Shown here: one piece after another, positions 28,101 through 33,799 of the stretch | Layout: each line of letters opens with the position of its first letter | Numbering within the stretch: the first letter of the stretch is position 1 | Program-made: the position numbers and the translations under genes | NCBI RefSeq assembly: GCF_043780375.1 | Contig: NZ_JAYWCU010000013.1 | Coordinates: 1-34,516 of the forward strand | From: Emticicia sp043780375 | GTDB taxonomy: Bacteria; Bacteroidota; Bacteroidia; Cytophagales; Spirosomataceae | Direction: 5' to 3' | DNA length: 34,516 nt | The notes under the pieces: model-generated | What the model was told of the DNA's origin: nothing | Seen by the model: the letters and a program-made list of their open reading frames with translations, nothing else | Databases searched by the model: none

Positions 28101-29425
28101 TGCCAGATGCCATCATCGGTCTATCAAAAAATGCAAGCGAAGCAGTGAAAGTAGCAGGTACAACTAATACCTATGATGTGACCTTTACTTTCAAAGTGAA
28201 AAACTATGGTAAAACTGATTTTACAGGTGTACAGGTTCAAGATAACCTTTCTGTAACATTCGGAGATAGTGTAAAGATTGATTCTGTTAATGTAAAAGTA
28301 GATACTGGTTTCAAAGCTAACAGCAACTTTACAGGTCGTGGTAGCTTGATTAATCTCTTGGTTGATTCATTGAGTACCTTGCCTAAAAATACCACACGTA
28401 GTATAACTTTATTTATTCGTGTAACATTGGTAGGAGGTAAAAACGCTTTCGAGAATCAAGCATTAGCAATTGGTAAATACCCAAGCAATAAATCAGTAGA
28501 TGATCTTTCAACTTCAGGGATGGACCCTGACCCTGATGCTAACGGTACTCCAAAAGACAACAGTCTTGCTACGCCAGTGAAACTTGGTACTGTAACACCA
28601 ATACCAACTTTTACAACGACTTTAGGTATTGCAAAAGCCGCAAAACTCGACTCGATTAAAAATGCAGATGGTACTTACAATCTATCATATACTATAATTA
28701 TCAAAAACTATGGTATCCATAAATTGACTAATGTGCAATTGAGCGATAGCCTTGGACAAGTATTTGCTGACAGTGCCGAATTTGTTCTGGTAGATAAGCC
28801 AACCTTGAGCAAAAATAGCAAGTTGAAAATAGATAGTACTTTCAATGGTAGAACAATCTCAACGATGTTGAAAGCCGAAAGTAGTTCATTAGCAGTGGGA
28901 GCAAGCGATACCTTAACTTTCAAACTCAGATTATTGACTGCGAAACAAGGCGATGCCATCTACTCTAATAGTATTAGTGGCACAGCCAAAGATAGTACTA
29001 CAAACGTGAAAGACTTATCGCAAGCAGGTCTGAATGCCGACCCAGATGGAGATAAAAACCCAGGCAACAACAATGAGCCAACTGTCATTACTATCAAAGG
29101 TAAGATCGCAATTGCAGACTCATTGGTAGTAATTCCAAGTGCTTTCTCTCCAAATGGAGACGGAAACGGTGATATGTTCGTCATAACAGGAATAAATAAA
29201 ACCGACAGAATAGCTGAAATTTTTATCTACAATCGTTGGGGGCAGTTGGTATATCAAAGTACCGACTTCGGTAAAGAAGAAGGATGGGACGGTGTAGCCA
29301 CCAACGGACTATTACTCGGAAGCAAGGGAATTGGAGTTCCCGATGGGACTTACTACTACGCTGTGAGAGCAGAGGGATTGTGGGAAGGGAATACAAAAAT
29401 CGGATTCATTACTATTGCGAGATAG
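19124..29425 (+). CDS. Giant T9SS-secreted surface adhesin (SprB-like; DUF11, SdrD B, Ig-like repeats, type-B sorting domain)
   Basis: 3433 aa, intact. Layout by residue: 1-152 hydrophilic extension; 153-170 hydrophobic signal segment ending GLSA before QTNTS; 172-300 DUF11; about 300-385 Ig-like; 387-510 and 512-640 SdrD B-like domains with DxNxDGIQ calcium-type loops; 646-775 DUF11; 780-2037 about 17 tandem Cys-rich Ig-like repeats; about 2038-2390 two SQGGxF modules around a linker domain and a further Ig repeat; about 2390-2515 DUF11; 2519-3335 five DUF11-like modules; 3336-3433 gliding-motility type (CHU_C/type-B) sorting domain with SAFSPNGDGNGDMF, NRWGQLVYQS and VPDGTYYYAV. Secreted by the T9SS through the outer membrane. 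Such domains usually need a partner PorP/SprF protein, which is encoded next door. Likely roles are adhesion or gliding, not provable here. ATG at 19124 is the most upstream start; M101 would also keep the signal segment. Confidence 0.93.
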   Translation: MRHNFTQSGVRAFVDNPSQTYSKPKDKKVLVFVQKIVSVMSLFIMQKNSKKISNTTQKSGFSWYSTVSSEEKALQEYFTDESNNQLSNNLPNFTTNQDLMMNRLPIQNSLTVKNYLIGSHFDKKLKRKKTSFPSLIQIYNEENRHPESSFFKGLAITIVLMFFTVLGLSAQTNTSVDLSLSKKIDNSLPALNGTVKYTLWLKNSGPSTANAIVVQDNFPIGGATLLSHNGGVNFNYSAGTGIGLWSVASLASGDSVKLEIVASIIQRGVFFNTAEVKSMGAGQKDIDSTPNNTNLNEDDISVSCFSVPLLWYPGEEYKVSVPAPFKYGTTIKWFRGTTEVTGTMTQAVVNADTSLTIKAPGNYSFTTNVTTCPAQGCCAVQVIEGPYGSIGDYVWMDTNNDGIQGTTALEPPVANVKVYLLDSNTGVKLDSTITDGLGKYLFDSLLTGNYKVKFVLPIGSEATAKFLGGDTTKDSNVNPDGTTDAIAIDTTQPLGNVARNNLTIDAGLYSPLGSIGDFVWKDLNNNGIQDASEPGVEGVKMELYASNLSGNPIGATLNTTTTNASGLYSFNKLLKGDYVVRLITSTIPATYLISTKTDAGSDDTKDNDFNATTGYSPKVSIDPLVPSKKDIPTIDGAITLIQVEPIADLSLNKTVSNSTPSIGDIITYYIDVKNDGPSIATNVEVSDIVPLGLQVEIATGGDLMNISGNTVVAKFNQINIGQTATFKIVAKVTASTGTIKNWAQVTKSDQKDLDSTPNNGIDKGEDDDDDADIIIKQSQCNPITPLIACSNPYICLGESVSIEAIGCNGTILWSDGQTGGIITVTPSATTTYTAQCKINDNCISPKSNSVTVVVNVIAAPLITSSSTTNVICGGGKITLKANNCTGTITWSNGTTGASIEVLPTTTTSYTAICKKGECVSGKSNIITITVGTPSNPPTIATNNTSICKGQTATLTASNCMGTIVWSNGSTGTIITITPNATASYSAICKVGECSSTTSSIVTVAVSPTETPVIIASKEILCVGEAATLTVTGCTGNISWTGGATTSSIMVTLPITTTYEVKCSNGECVGKATKIITVTPKPTTPIVTCGKERICTGESLTFIAHGCEGIVTWSTGVTGATMTVTPATTTTYTAICTVNGCVSNPSKPATITVINQTPPTITASSESVCSGGTVTLTAANCAGVLLWSTGATTAAITVNPTVVTTYTVKCIVEECESSASKTINIGGGIVPTPPVISASQTSLCGDDKAKLTATGCVGGTIKWSTGATGSTISVGTSIYSAICINTCGESAKSSEIVISVGIAPSVPVIATTTNTLCGNNTAILTASGCLGTVKWSTGVTGSMISVGAGTYSAICSNICGDSAKSNSIIITNTTVPTPNITANNETVCSGGSVILTATNCTGTLLWSTGATTPVITVIPTATTTYTVKCSVGECESSTTKIITVSATGGQIPLITASKDGVCVGESVSLTATNCTGALTWSTGATTTSITITPTTTITYEVTCLVGGCSGKATKIIKVTPKPTTPIVTCGKERICAGESLTFIAHGCEGIVTWSTGATGATMTVTPSTTTTYTAICTVNGCVSDPSKPATITVINQTPPTIYATSDAVCSGGTVTLTAANCAGVLSWNTGATTAAITVNPTVATTYTVKCIVEECVGIATKTITIGGGQVQNAPTIATNKTSVCGNETATLIASGCVGSVKWSTGTAGLTISVGAGTYSATCTNECGESVQSNIITIQTGGGLAPVISASITAICEPGNVTLSALGCSGTIVWSNSQTGSSITVNVAITTTFSAICTSGTCESGSSNKITVTVGKPNKPTISSDKTTICAGDAVVLTAVGCTGTTVWSNGLTGSPITVNPTTNTEYTAVCKLPQGGCTSDQSVKIIVNVITKAESPVISCSATRICKGDTLTLNALGCSGTVLWSTGQTSVSININPTVTTVYTAICKVGSCESAPSAAATINVGNPIPPVVSCKNTQICSGSSTQIEAAGCTGIVKWSDGQIGAVITVSPIAITSYSAICDGGRCQSEKSNIITVQVTGSGLTKPTAKDLVNICPYITVDLTTGVTTQPSSQGGGFVFRTGTTPGSPAVTNPSTVGTGTYYVFEKAGNGCYSDGSKINVNITSCELVNPSCVTNPATAKAGKDSTVCLSDDFFTLKGQIGGSASSAKWTTDGKGSFDNALSLNTKYFYSKDDVIKGNVSFTLTTNDPDDNGSCVAASSTFKITLNGVTTVPTIVSNKSPNICFGDSIVLTANEVGIYKWSNGATTKSITVKTPGRYTVKLLKEGGCASLSSNEIVVVLGSAISAPTVASITKNTCPATVVNLNSAVSSQPKSQGGVFEFHTGSAASSPMLANVSAVGAGTYYVLEKSTIGCYSSSSPIIVMIDQCTRNPTDTTQTELSIVIVGSRVELKVGDPITYTITVKNNSTKTATNVNIVNVLPKGLAITSATPGFTAFGTDSLLSVIGSLPGGATKTYTYESKTTKAGKIINTAKITKLDQVDPITSNNISQWAVECKTCQETCVGLALSADTTRQANGSYNITFRALIEACGNVKLEGVKIAENLATMFPLPTAFTIVQKPTAGIGSKLITNDSFNGSTDPNLTIPAGSEIEAGKIDTVKFVINIVPNGKEGPFSTNAIVEAIGNTIFGVPQDVSDVSNNGKVVDKPSAEPTVVKLYKSPSIGLAKIVLDTTKKSNGSYNITYQLLVKNNGSITLNNVILRDTLSKVFKAPATFTVVGVPTKNSGSQLTINSAFNGTGDSRLTLSGSTLAVGKTDTLKFTVNVQPDTLKSFANTAVVSALGTLTGGSTENVTDLSNAGLNPDAPGSNPTNLNLGSDGGSSIEVPCIGIALYVKDTLKQPDGSYNITYNAIIKNCGNLNLSNIQICDTLARTFNSPIIATIIQKPTVSAGSQLKPDNTYDGITNTCMLLSDSQIAPSKVDTIKWVINVQIGDNKGPFRNTVIVTAKTPSGKLISDASNTGIDPNPVGNAPTVINFNNLPDAIIGLSKNASEAVKVAGTTNTYDVTFTFKVKNYGKTDFTGVQVQDNLSVTFGDSVKIDSVNVKVDTGFKANSNFTGRGSLINLLVDSLSTLPKNTTRSITLFIRVTLVGGKNAFENQALAIGKYPSNKSVDDLSTSGMDPDPDANGTPKDNSLATPVKLGTVTPIPTFTTTLGIAKAAKLDSIKNADGTYNLSYTIIIKNYGIHKLTNVQLSDSLGQVFADSAEFVLVDKPTLSKNSKLKIDSTFNGRTISTMLKAESSSLAVGASDTLTFKLRLLTAKQGDAIYSNSISGTAKDSTTNVKDLSQAGLNADPDGDKNPGNNNEPTVITIKGKIAIADSLVVIPSAFSPNGDGNGDMFVITGINKTDRIAEIFIYNRWGQLVYQSTDFGKEEGWDGVATNGLLLGSKGIGVPDGTYYYAVRAEGLWEGNTKIGFITIAR
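20282..21045 (+). repeat. Two SdrD B-like domains in the adhesin
   Basis: GSIGDYVWMDTNNDGIQG (from residue 387) and GSIGDFVWKDLNNNGIQD (from residue 512) each begin a roughly 125-residue domain with a D-x-N-x-D/N-G calcium-type loop and a GNYKV/GDYVV strand. This is the prealbumin-like Cna-B fold found in surface proteins, used as rigid spacers. Confidence 0.8.
22331..22766 (+). repeat. Near-identical internal duplication, copy 1
   Basis: This block, covering the end of Ig unit 4, all of unit 5 and most of unit 6, recurs exactly 1320 bp (440 codons) downstream at 23651-24086. By hand count there are about 30 differences over about 436 bp, far fewer than between other units. The shift equals six repeat units. 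Confidence 0.85.
23651..24086 (+). repeat. Near-identical internal duplication, copy 2
   Basis: Second copy of the block at 22331-22766, covering the end of Ig unit 10, unit 11 and most of unit 12. Differences cluster around the unit 11/12 border (first residues of unit 12), leaving the rest almost identical. This suggests unequal crossing-over or gene conversion. Confidence 0.85.
26678..29128 (+). repeat. Five large DUF11-like modules with Asp-rich linkers in the adhesin
   Basis: Modules begin near residues 2519, 2677, 2841, 2997 and 3167 (CVGLALS, SIGLAKI, CIGIALY, IIGLSKN, LGIAKAA), a period of 156-170 residues. Each contains GSYNITY-type strands, a NV-x-[IL]-x-D-x-L turn, and F[NT]G followed by VGKTDTLKF-type strands. 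Each ends in an acidic linker of the form D-x-S-x-x-G-x-[ND]-[PA]-[DN] ... PT, which might bind calcium. Confidence 0.8.
29129..29425 (+). other. Type-B T9SS C-terminal sorting domain of the adhesin
   Basis: The last 98 residues carry the gliding-motility-associated C-terminal signature: IPSAFSPNGDGNGD, EIFIYNRWGQLVYQS, a W-D-G, then GVPDGTYYYAVRAEG and a final GFITIAR strand. This domain targets proteins to the type IX translocon and, unlike type-A domains, is usually tied to SprF/PorP-like partners. Confidence 0.92.
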
Positions 29426-29441
29426 TAATAAAAAATAAAGA

Positions 29442-29479
29442 GGATAAATTTCGAAGGTTAATACATTCGAAATTTATCC
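29442..29479 (+). terminator. Perfect 13-bp hairpin between adhesin and PorP/SprF genes
   Basis: GGATAAATTTCGA (29442-29454) pairs fully with TCGAAATTTATCC (29467-29479), with a 12-nt loop, starting 16 bp after the adhesin stop codon. The stem is AT-rich and not followed by a T-run, so termination may be partial. It could also stabilise the 3' end of the 10-kb message. Confidence 0.55.
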
Positions 29480-29513
29480 AAAACTTTAAAATTTATCATA
29501 TTTAAAAAAAATA

Positions 29514-29543
29514 TTGATACTTTAAAACTTTAATGTAACTTTG
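29514..29543 (+). promoter_or_regulatory. Primary-sigma promoter for the PorP/SprF gene
   Basis: TTG at 29514-29516, a 19-bp spacer, then TAACTTTG at 29536-29543: an exact match to the Bacteroidota -33/-7 form. The predicted leader is about 90 nt. This allows the partner gene to be expressed separately from the adhesin. Confidence 0.65.
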
Positions 29544-29640
29544 TTTGCTATTGAGTATAAAAAAGCTTATAAGGTTGCGTCAATAAAATTGAATAAACCT
29601 TTACAAGCAACATTATCCGTACTATTTAATTGGGTAAAAA

Positions 29641-30654
29641 ATGAAGAACTTTACAAACCTGAAAAACAGGTTAGCTACGCTTTTGCTCGTTGGAGCGTTA
29701 TCAAGCAGCTACCAAACCTTCGCTCAACAAGAAGCGATGTTTTCCCAGTACATGTTTAATACAATGGCCATAAATCCAGCTTATGCAGGTAGCCGTGACG
29801 TATTGAGTTTAACCGCCCTCGGACGCTACCAGTGGATTGGAGTGCCTGGAGCACCAACTACCTATACTTTCTCGATGGATATGCCAATCAAGAATGAAAA
29901 AATGGGTCTTGGGCTACAAGCATCTTATGATGGTCTTGGTCTTGCCAAAAATACAGGGCTTTTTCTTACTTATTCTTACCGAGTAAAAGTAGGTCCGCGT
30001 GCTACACTTGCCTTTGGTGTGCAAGGTGGTGCAACCAATGTTCGTTGGGCATTATCCGATGCACAAAATGTAGGGAATGACCCTGTTTTTGCTGGTAGTT
30101 CGGATATTAGCCGTATGTTACCAAACGTTGGAGGAGGTATTTACCTAAGCAATGACCGTGGGTATATTGGTATTTCTTGCCCACAAATTATGCAAAACTC
30201 AATTACCAATTTTAATCTTGGTGCTGATGCAAAAAAAGGTGATGGCAAAACTCGCCGCCACTATTTTGCGATGATGGGTTTTGTATTGGGAAAAGGTACT
30301 TTTAAAGTTAAGCCTTCAACCATGCTTCGCTACACTGTTGGTGCTCCACTTGGCGTTGATGGAAACATCAATATTTGGATAAAAGACAAAATCTCCTTCG
30401 GAGTTTCTGGAAGAATTTCGCAATTCCAAAATTTCAGCCAACCCGACCCATTCGATGCGGCAGTTGGTATGATAGAATTGCAATTGACACCTCAGTTGAA
30501 AATGGGTTATGCTTATGATTTTACAACTAATAGGCTAAACGACCAATCGAAAACAGGTACAAGTCGTTTCTTTGGGATTCCAACGCATGAGGCAATGCTT
30601 CGCTACGAATTTGGCTTCGGTAAAAACAAAATTCTTACGCCAAGATATTTCTAA
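29641..30654 (+). CDS. PorP/SprF family type IX secretion outer-membrane protein
   Basis: 337 aa, with a signal peptide (LATLLLVGALSSSYQTFA, then QQEAMFSQYMF). The N-terminus of the mature protein, FSQYMFNTMAINPAYAGSR, is the hallmark of the PorP/SprF family. The rest is a predicted barrel: GLGLQASYDGLG, TYSYRVKVG, LAFGVQGGATNVRW, GGGIYLSNDRGYIGIS, and a last strand ending MLRYEFGFGKNKI. Family members sit in the outer membrane and hold or pass type-B sorting-domain proteins to the cell surface; SprF does so for SprB. It directly follows the adhesin, so it is its likely dedicated partner. I give no gene symbol because core PorP and paralogous SprF-like proteins cannot be told apart by eye. 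It has its own promoter at 29514-29543. Confidence 0.9.
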   Translation: MKNFTNLKNRLATLLLVGALSSSYQTFAQQEAMFSQYMFNTMAINPAYAGSRDVLSLTALGRYQWIGVPGAPTTYTFSMDMPIKNEKMGLGLQASYDGLGLAKNTGLFLTYSYRVKVGPRATLAFGVQGGATNVRWALSDAQNVGNDPVFAGSSDISRMLPNVGGGIYLSNDRGYIGISCPQIMQNSITNFNLGADAKKGDGKTRRHYFAMMGFVLGKGTFKVKPSTMLRYTVGAPLGVDGNINIWIKDKISFGVSGRISQFQNFSQPDPFDAAVGMIELQLTPQLKMGYAYDFTTNRLNDQSKTGTSRFFGIPTHEAMLRYEFGFGKNKILTPRYF

Positions 30655-30698
30655 TAAAAATTCAAGAAAAAATAGTTCCATCTCAAAATTTATTGGGA

Positions 30699-30715
30699 TT
30701 GGTACGAAGGTTGTA
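30699..30715 (+). promoter_or_regulatory. Weak sigma-54-like sequence ahead of the PorE-like gene
   Basis: TTGGTACGAAGGTTGTA matches YTGGCACGrNNNTTGCW at all fixed positions but two (T for C after GG, and T for C in the -12 GC). Spacing is in register. The -12 mismatch weakens it, but it mirrors the stronger site ahead of the adhesin. No exact TAnnTTTG box was found between 30655 and 30826. Confidence 0.3.
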
Positions 30716-30826
30716 TATGATAAGTTTTTACTAGACCTTAAGTTTATAATTTAACTATCTATTATACAACAATACGATTACGCATAAAATTTGTCTATAT
30801 ACGAGTGAATTTTAAATTCAACAACA

Positions 30827-33358
30827 ATGATTCTCAGGAAAAAAATAATCGAAGCTTTGGTTGTAGCAGCCTTGCTCGGTGGTAGCGTACAGGCACAAGA
30901 TGCCTTACTGAAAACTGGTGAGCATCACTATGAAAGTCTTAGTTACGTAAAAGCCATTGATGCTTTTGAAGCGGCTTTGAAAAAGAAAGGATTGACCGAC
31001 CAACAAAAATTGACTGCCAAAATTAAGTTGGGGGACAGTTATACTAAGATAAAAGATACACAAAACGCTGAACGTGTTTATAGCGAAGTTATCGGTGCAA
31101 ATGGCGATTTATCTGGCGAAAATATTGGAGTATGCCTCAAATATGCTCAAGTGCTTGCCAGTAATGGTAAATACCGTGAGGCACAAGAAATGTACGATAA
31201 ATATACACGTAAAGTTGAAGATGACCCTCGTGGGAAAGGATTTTCAAAACTTTATAATGATGTAAGCGTACTATCAAAAAATGCCAATTGCTATAAAGTA
31301 GACTACCTTTCTATCAATACTAATTCAGCAGATTTTAGTCCTTCTTACTACAAAAATGGTTTAGTGTTTGTCTCAAATCGACATAGTACTGTTGGGGTTC
31401 GTCGTGTATTTAACTGGAACGAAACCCCGTTTCTTGACCTGTTTTACCTTGATGATATATCTGCCATTGGTGGACAAGCGGCAGGTTTAGGAACAGGCTC
31501 GGGTGATATAAAAGCTCCTCGCAGAAGAGGCGGCAGCGGAGGAAATGTTGGTTCTGATGAGTACACTGCTCCCACCGCCAACGATACTCGTACAATTGGT
31601 ACTTACGGAGGAATGAACGTAATGGCTGGCTTAGGCTATGGCGACCGCCCCGTTACCGAATCAGAAAGATTTGGGGGTTCAATCAATTCAAAATACCACG
31701 AAGGACCAGCCGCTTTTTTCAAAGATGCTTCAAAAGTAATTTTTACACGAAATAATTTCAATAATGGTAAAGTTCGTCGTAGTTCTGACGGAATCAACAA
31801 ATTGAAGTTATATATAGGAGATGCAGTCAAAGATGGTTGGAAAAATATTAAAGAATTGCCTTTCAATAGTGACGATTACTCGACAGGACATCCTGCCCTT
31901 TCGCCAGATGAAAAATTGCTATTCTTTGCTTCTGATATGCCTGGTGGTTTTGGCGGAACAGATATTTATGTTTCTCGTTTAGATGGTAACAACTGGTCTG
32001 CACCAATCAATTTGGGTAAAACTGTTAATTCAAAAGGCAATGAAATGTTTCCTTTTGTCGATGATAAAGGTAATCTTTATTTTTCATCAGACGGACAAGC
32101 GGGCTTAGGAGATTTAGATATTTTCTTTACTCAAATGGATGGGACTACTTCGAAAGGTCGTATAATTAACCTTGGGGCACCAATCAATTCGAGCAAAGAC
32201 GATTTTGGTTTGGTAACTGACGGATTACGTAAATCAGGGTATTTTAGCTCAAATCGTAAGCGTGGCGGTGCTGATGATGATGTTTATAAATTCGATAGGG
32301 AGTGTGAACTCAAAGAAGGTTGTGATTTAATTATTGCAGTATATGATGCCGAAACCAAAATGCCTTTAGATAATACCAAGATTGTTTATGAAGACAAAAA
32401 TGGAAATATCAAAGAGAAAATGAGTGATGCTGATGGGAGTGTCAAATTGGAAGGACTCGACCAAGATATAGAGTTTGCTTTCCGTGCAACACGAGATGGT
32501 TATAGTGCCAATACTGTTAGTTTTTCAACAAAAGATTGTGACAATGAGGCTTCTCGTTTAGAGATACCGATGAGTCGTCCAAAACCTACGGTTGATTCTA
32601 CGGCATTGTCGCAGAATAAAGATAATAAAACTTCTGGTCAAAATTCAGGAGAACAATCAACTCAAGGGCAGCAAAAGACAGGAACTACTGGCAATACAAC
32701 AGGCACAAGTGGCACGGTACTGACAGGAACTACTTGTACGATTCGTGGGCGTGTAATGTCGCAAGGTACTAAGCAAGCCGTTGATGGTGTATTAGTAACG
32801 CTTCGTAGCGAATGTGATGGTTCAACACAAACTGCTTATACCGATGCTACTGGAAACTACGAATTTATTGTAGTGGAAGGTTGTGATTATACCGTAGAAG
32901 GCTCGAAAGATAACCTTGGCTCGAAAGGGAAACGTATTCGTAAATTGAATTGCAAAAAAGGTGGTGTAACTGCCGACGTATTTATGTTCGGAACAGGTGA
33001 CATTGTACAAGTTGATAATATTTATTTCGACTATGGAAAATGTAACTTACGCTCTGATGCTCGTGCCGAATTAGATAAATTAGTAGCCATGATGCGTAAA
33101 TACCCAAAAATGCGTATCGAATTGAGAGCCCATACAGATAGTCGTTCGGAATCTGATTTTAACCAAAAGGTTTCGGAAGGACGTGCAAAAATCTCGGCTG
33201 GTTATTTGTTTAAGCGTGGTATTAGTCGCAGCCGTATTGAGTTTGCAGGTTATGGCGAAACAATGCCAGTAAACGGTTGCGTTGATGGTGTGGAGTGTAC
33301 CGAAGAGCAACACGCTCAAAACCGCCGTACTGAAATCAAGATTTTACAAATGAATTGA
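30827..33358 (+). CDS. PorE-like OmpA-family protein (TPR, beta-propeller, CNA-like, OmpA)
   Basis: 843 aa. Signal peptide at about 1-23 (LVVAALLGGSVQAQ). Residues about 25-150 form TPR-like helices (YVKAIDAFEAALKK, AQVLASNGKYREAQEMY). About 160-500 are PD40/WD40-type beta-propeller blades (DFSPSYYKNGLVFVSNR, GHPALSPDEKLLFFASD, GGFGGTDIYVSR, NEMFPFVDDKGNLYFSSDG), with a Gly-rich insertion near 210-250. Then come one or two carboxypeptidase-regulatory/CNA-like folds (about 500-590 and 640-720), split by a Ser/Thr/Gln/Gly-rich linker. The C-terminal OmpA domain (about 725-843) has YFDYGKCNLRSDARAELD, HTDSR and FNQKVSEGRA with the peptidoglycan-binding Asp and Arg. This order matches PorE of the T9SS, which anchors the translocon to peptidoglycan. 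There is no lipobox. Placed after PorP/SprF, it probably serves the same surface system. Confidence 0.88.
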   Translation: MILRKKIIEALVVAALLGGSVQAQDALLKTGEHHYESLSYVKAIDAFEAALKKKGLTDQQKLTAKIKLGDSYTKIKDTQNAERVYSEVIGANGDLSGENIGVCLKYAQVLASNGKYREAQEMYDKYTRKVEDDPRGKGFSKLYNDVSVLSKNANCYKVDYLSINTNSADFSPSYYKNGLVFVSNRHSTVGVRRVFNWNETPFLDLFYLDDISAIGGQAAGLGTGSGDIKAPRRRGGSGGNVGSDEYTAPTANDTRTIGTYGGMNVMAGLGYGDRPVTESERFGGSINSKYHEGPAAFFKDASKVIFTRNNFNNGKVRRSSDGINKLKLYIGDAVKDGWKNIKELPFNSDDYSTGHPALSPDEKLLFFASDMPGGFGGTDIYVSRLDGNNWSAPINLGKTVNSKGNEMFPFVDDKGNLYFSSDGQAGLGDLDIFFTQMDGTTSKGRIINLGAPINSSKDDFGLVTDGLRKSGYFSSNRKRGGADDDVYKFDRECELKEGCDLIIAVYDAETKMPLDNTKIVYEDKNGNIKEKMSDADGSVKLEGLDQDIEFAFRATRDGYSANTVSFSTKDCDNEASRLEIPMSRPKPTVDSTALSQNKDNKTSGQNSGEQSTQGQQKTGTTGNTTGTSGTVLTGTTCTIRGRVMSQGTKQAVDGVLVTLRSECDGSTQTAYTDATGNYEFIVVEGCDYTVEGSKDNLGSKGKRIRKLNCKKGGVTADVFMFGTGDIVQVDNIYFDYGKCNLRSDARAELDKLVAMMRKYPKMRIELRAHTDSRSESDFNQKVSEGRAKISAGYLFKRGISRSRIEFAGYGETMPVNGCVDGVECTEEQHAQNRRTEIKILQMN

Positions 33359-33383
33359 TAGAAGAGTTAAAAACTCCAGAATG

Positions 33384-33421
33384 TTAAGCAGCCGCTCCGA
33401 TTTATCGGGGCGGCTGCTTAA
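33384..33421 (+). terminator. Strong intrinsic terminator after the PorE-like gene
   Basis: TTAAGCAGCCGCTCCGA (33384-33400) pairs with the sequence 33406-33421 (CGGGG then CGGCTGCTTAA), giving a long GC-rich stem with one T-G wobble and a TTTAT loop, followed by TTTTG. It begins 25 bp after the stop codon and closes the surface-protein locus. Confidence 0.88.
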
Positions 33422-33517
33422 TTTTGTATCAAATTCGGATTTGCACTGAACATCACTTACTTAAGTAAAAGAGTAAAAGTTTTCGAGTATTAGAGTATAG
33501 CTAGTTATCTTTGTTGA

Positions 33518-33799
33518 ATGAGAACGAAAATATATATACATCTAAGTGCGGAAGAGCAATCTGAGTTAGAATCCTTGGTTCGATTATCATCAAATCATCG
33601 CATACGACAACGAAGTCAGGCTCTTTTATGGAGTCATTGGGGGAAAGACCGCAATACGATTGCCACTTTATTCGATGTAAAAGCAGATACAGTAAGTTCA
33701 TGGCTGAATCGTTGGAGGAGAGATAAAATATTGGGTTTGAGTGATTTGGCACGAATAGGTCGTCCAAGTAAATTTAATTTGGAAGAAAAAAAAAGATAA
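33518..33799 (+). CDS. IS630-family transposase, first frame (helix-turn-helix part)
   Basis: 93 aa from ATG at 33518. The content is the DNA-binding part of an IS630 transposase: HLSAEEQSELESLV, then RIRQRSQALLWSHWGKD, then a helix-turn-helix (NTIATLFDVKADTVSSWLNRW) and the linker ARIGRPSKFN. It ends KKR-stop straight after a run of nine A (33786-33794). Within that run A_AAA_AAA in the zero frame is a classic -1 slippage heptamer, and stepping back one base joins the frame that encodes the DDE domain. No ribosome binding site is evident upstream. Confidence 0.85.
   Translation: MRTKIYIHLSAEEQSELESLVRLSSNHRIRQRSQALLWSHWGKDRNTIATLFDVKADTVSSWLNRWRRDKILGLSDLARIGRPSKFNLEEKKR

Noticed and set aside
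33501..33767. Minus-strand open frame opposite the transposase
   Set aside because: Antisense to the IS630 helix-turn-helix domain, which has clear family motifs.
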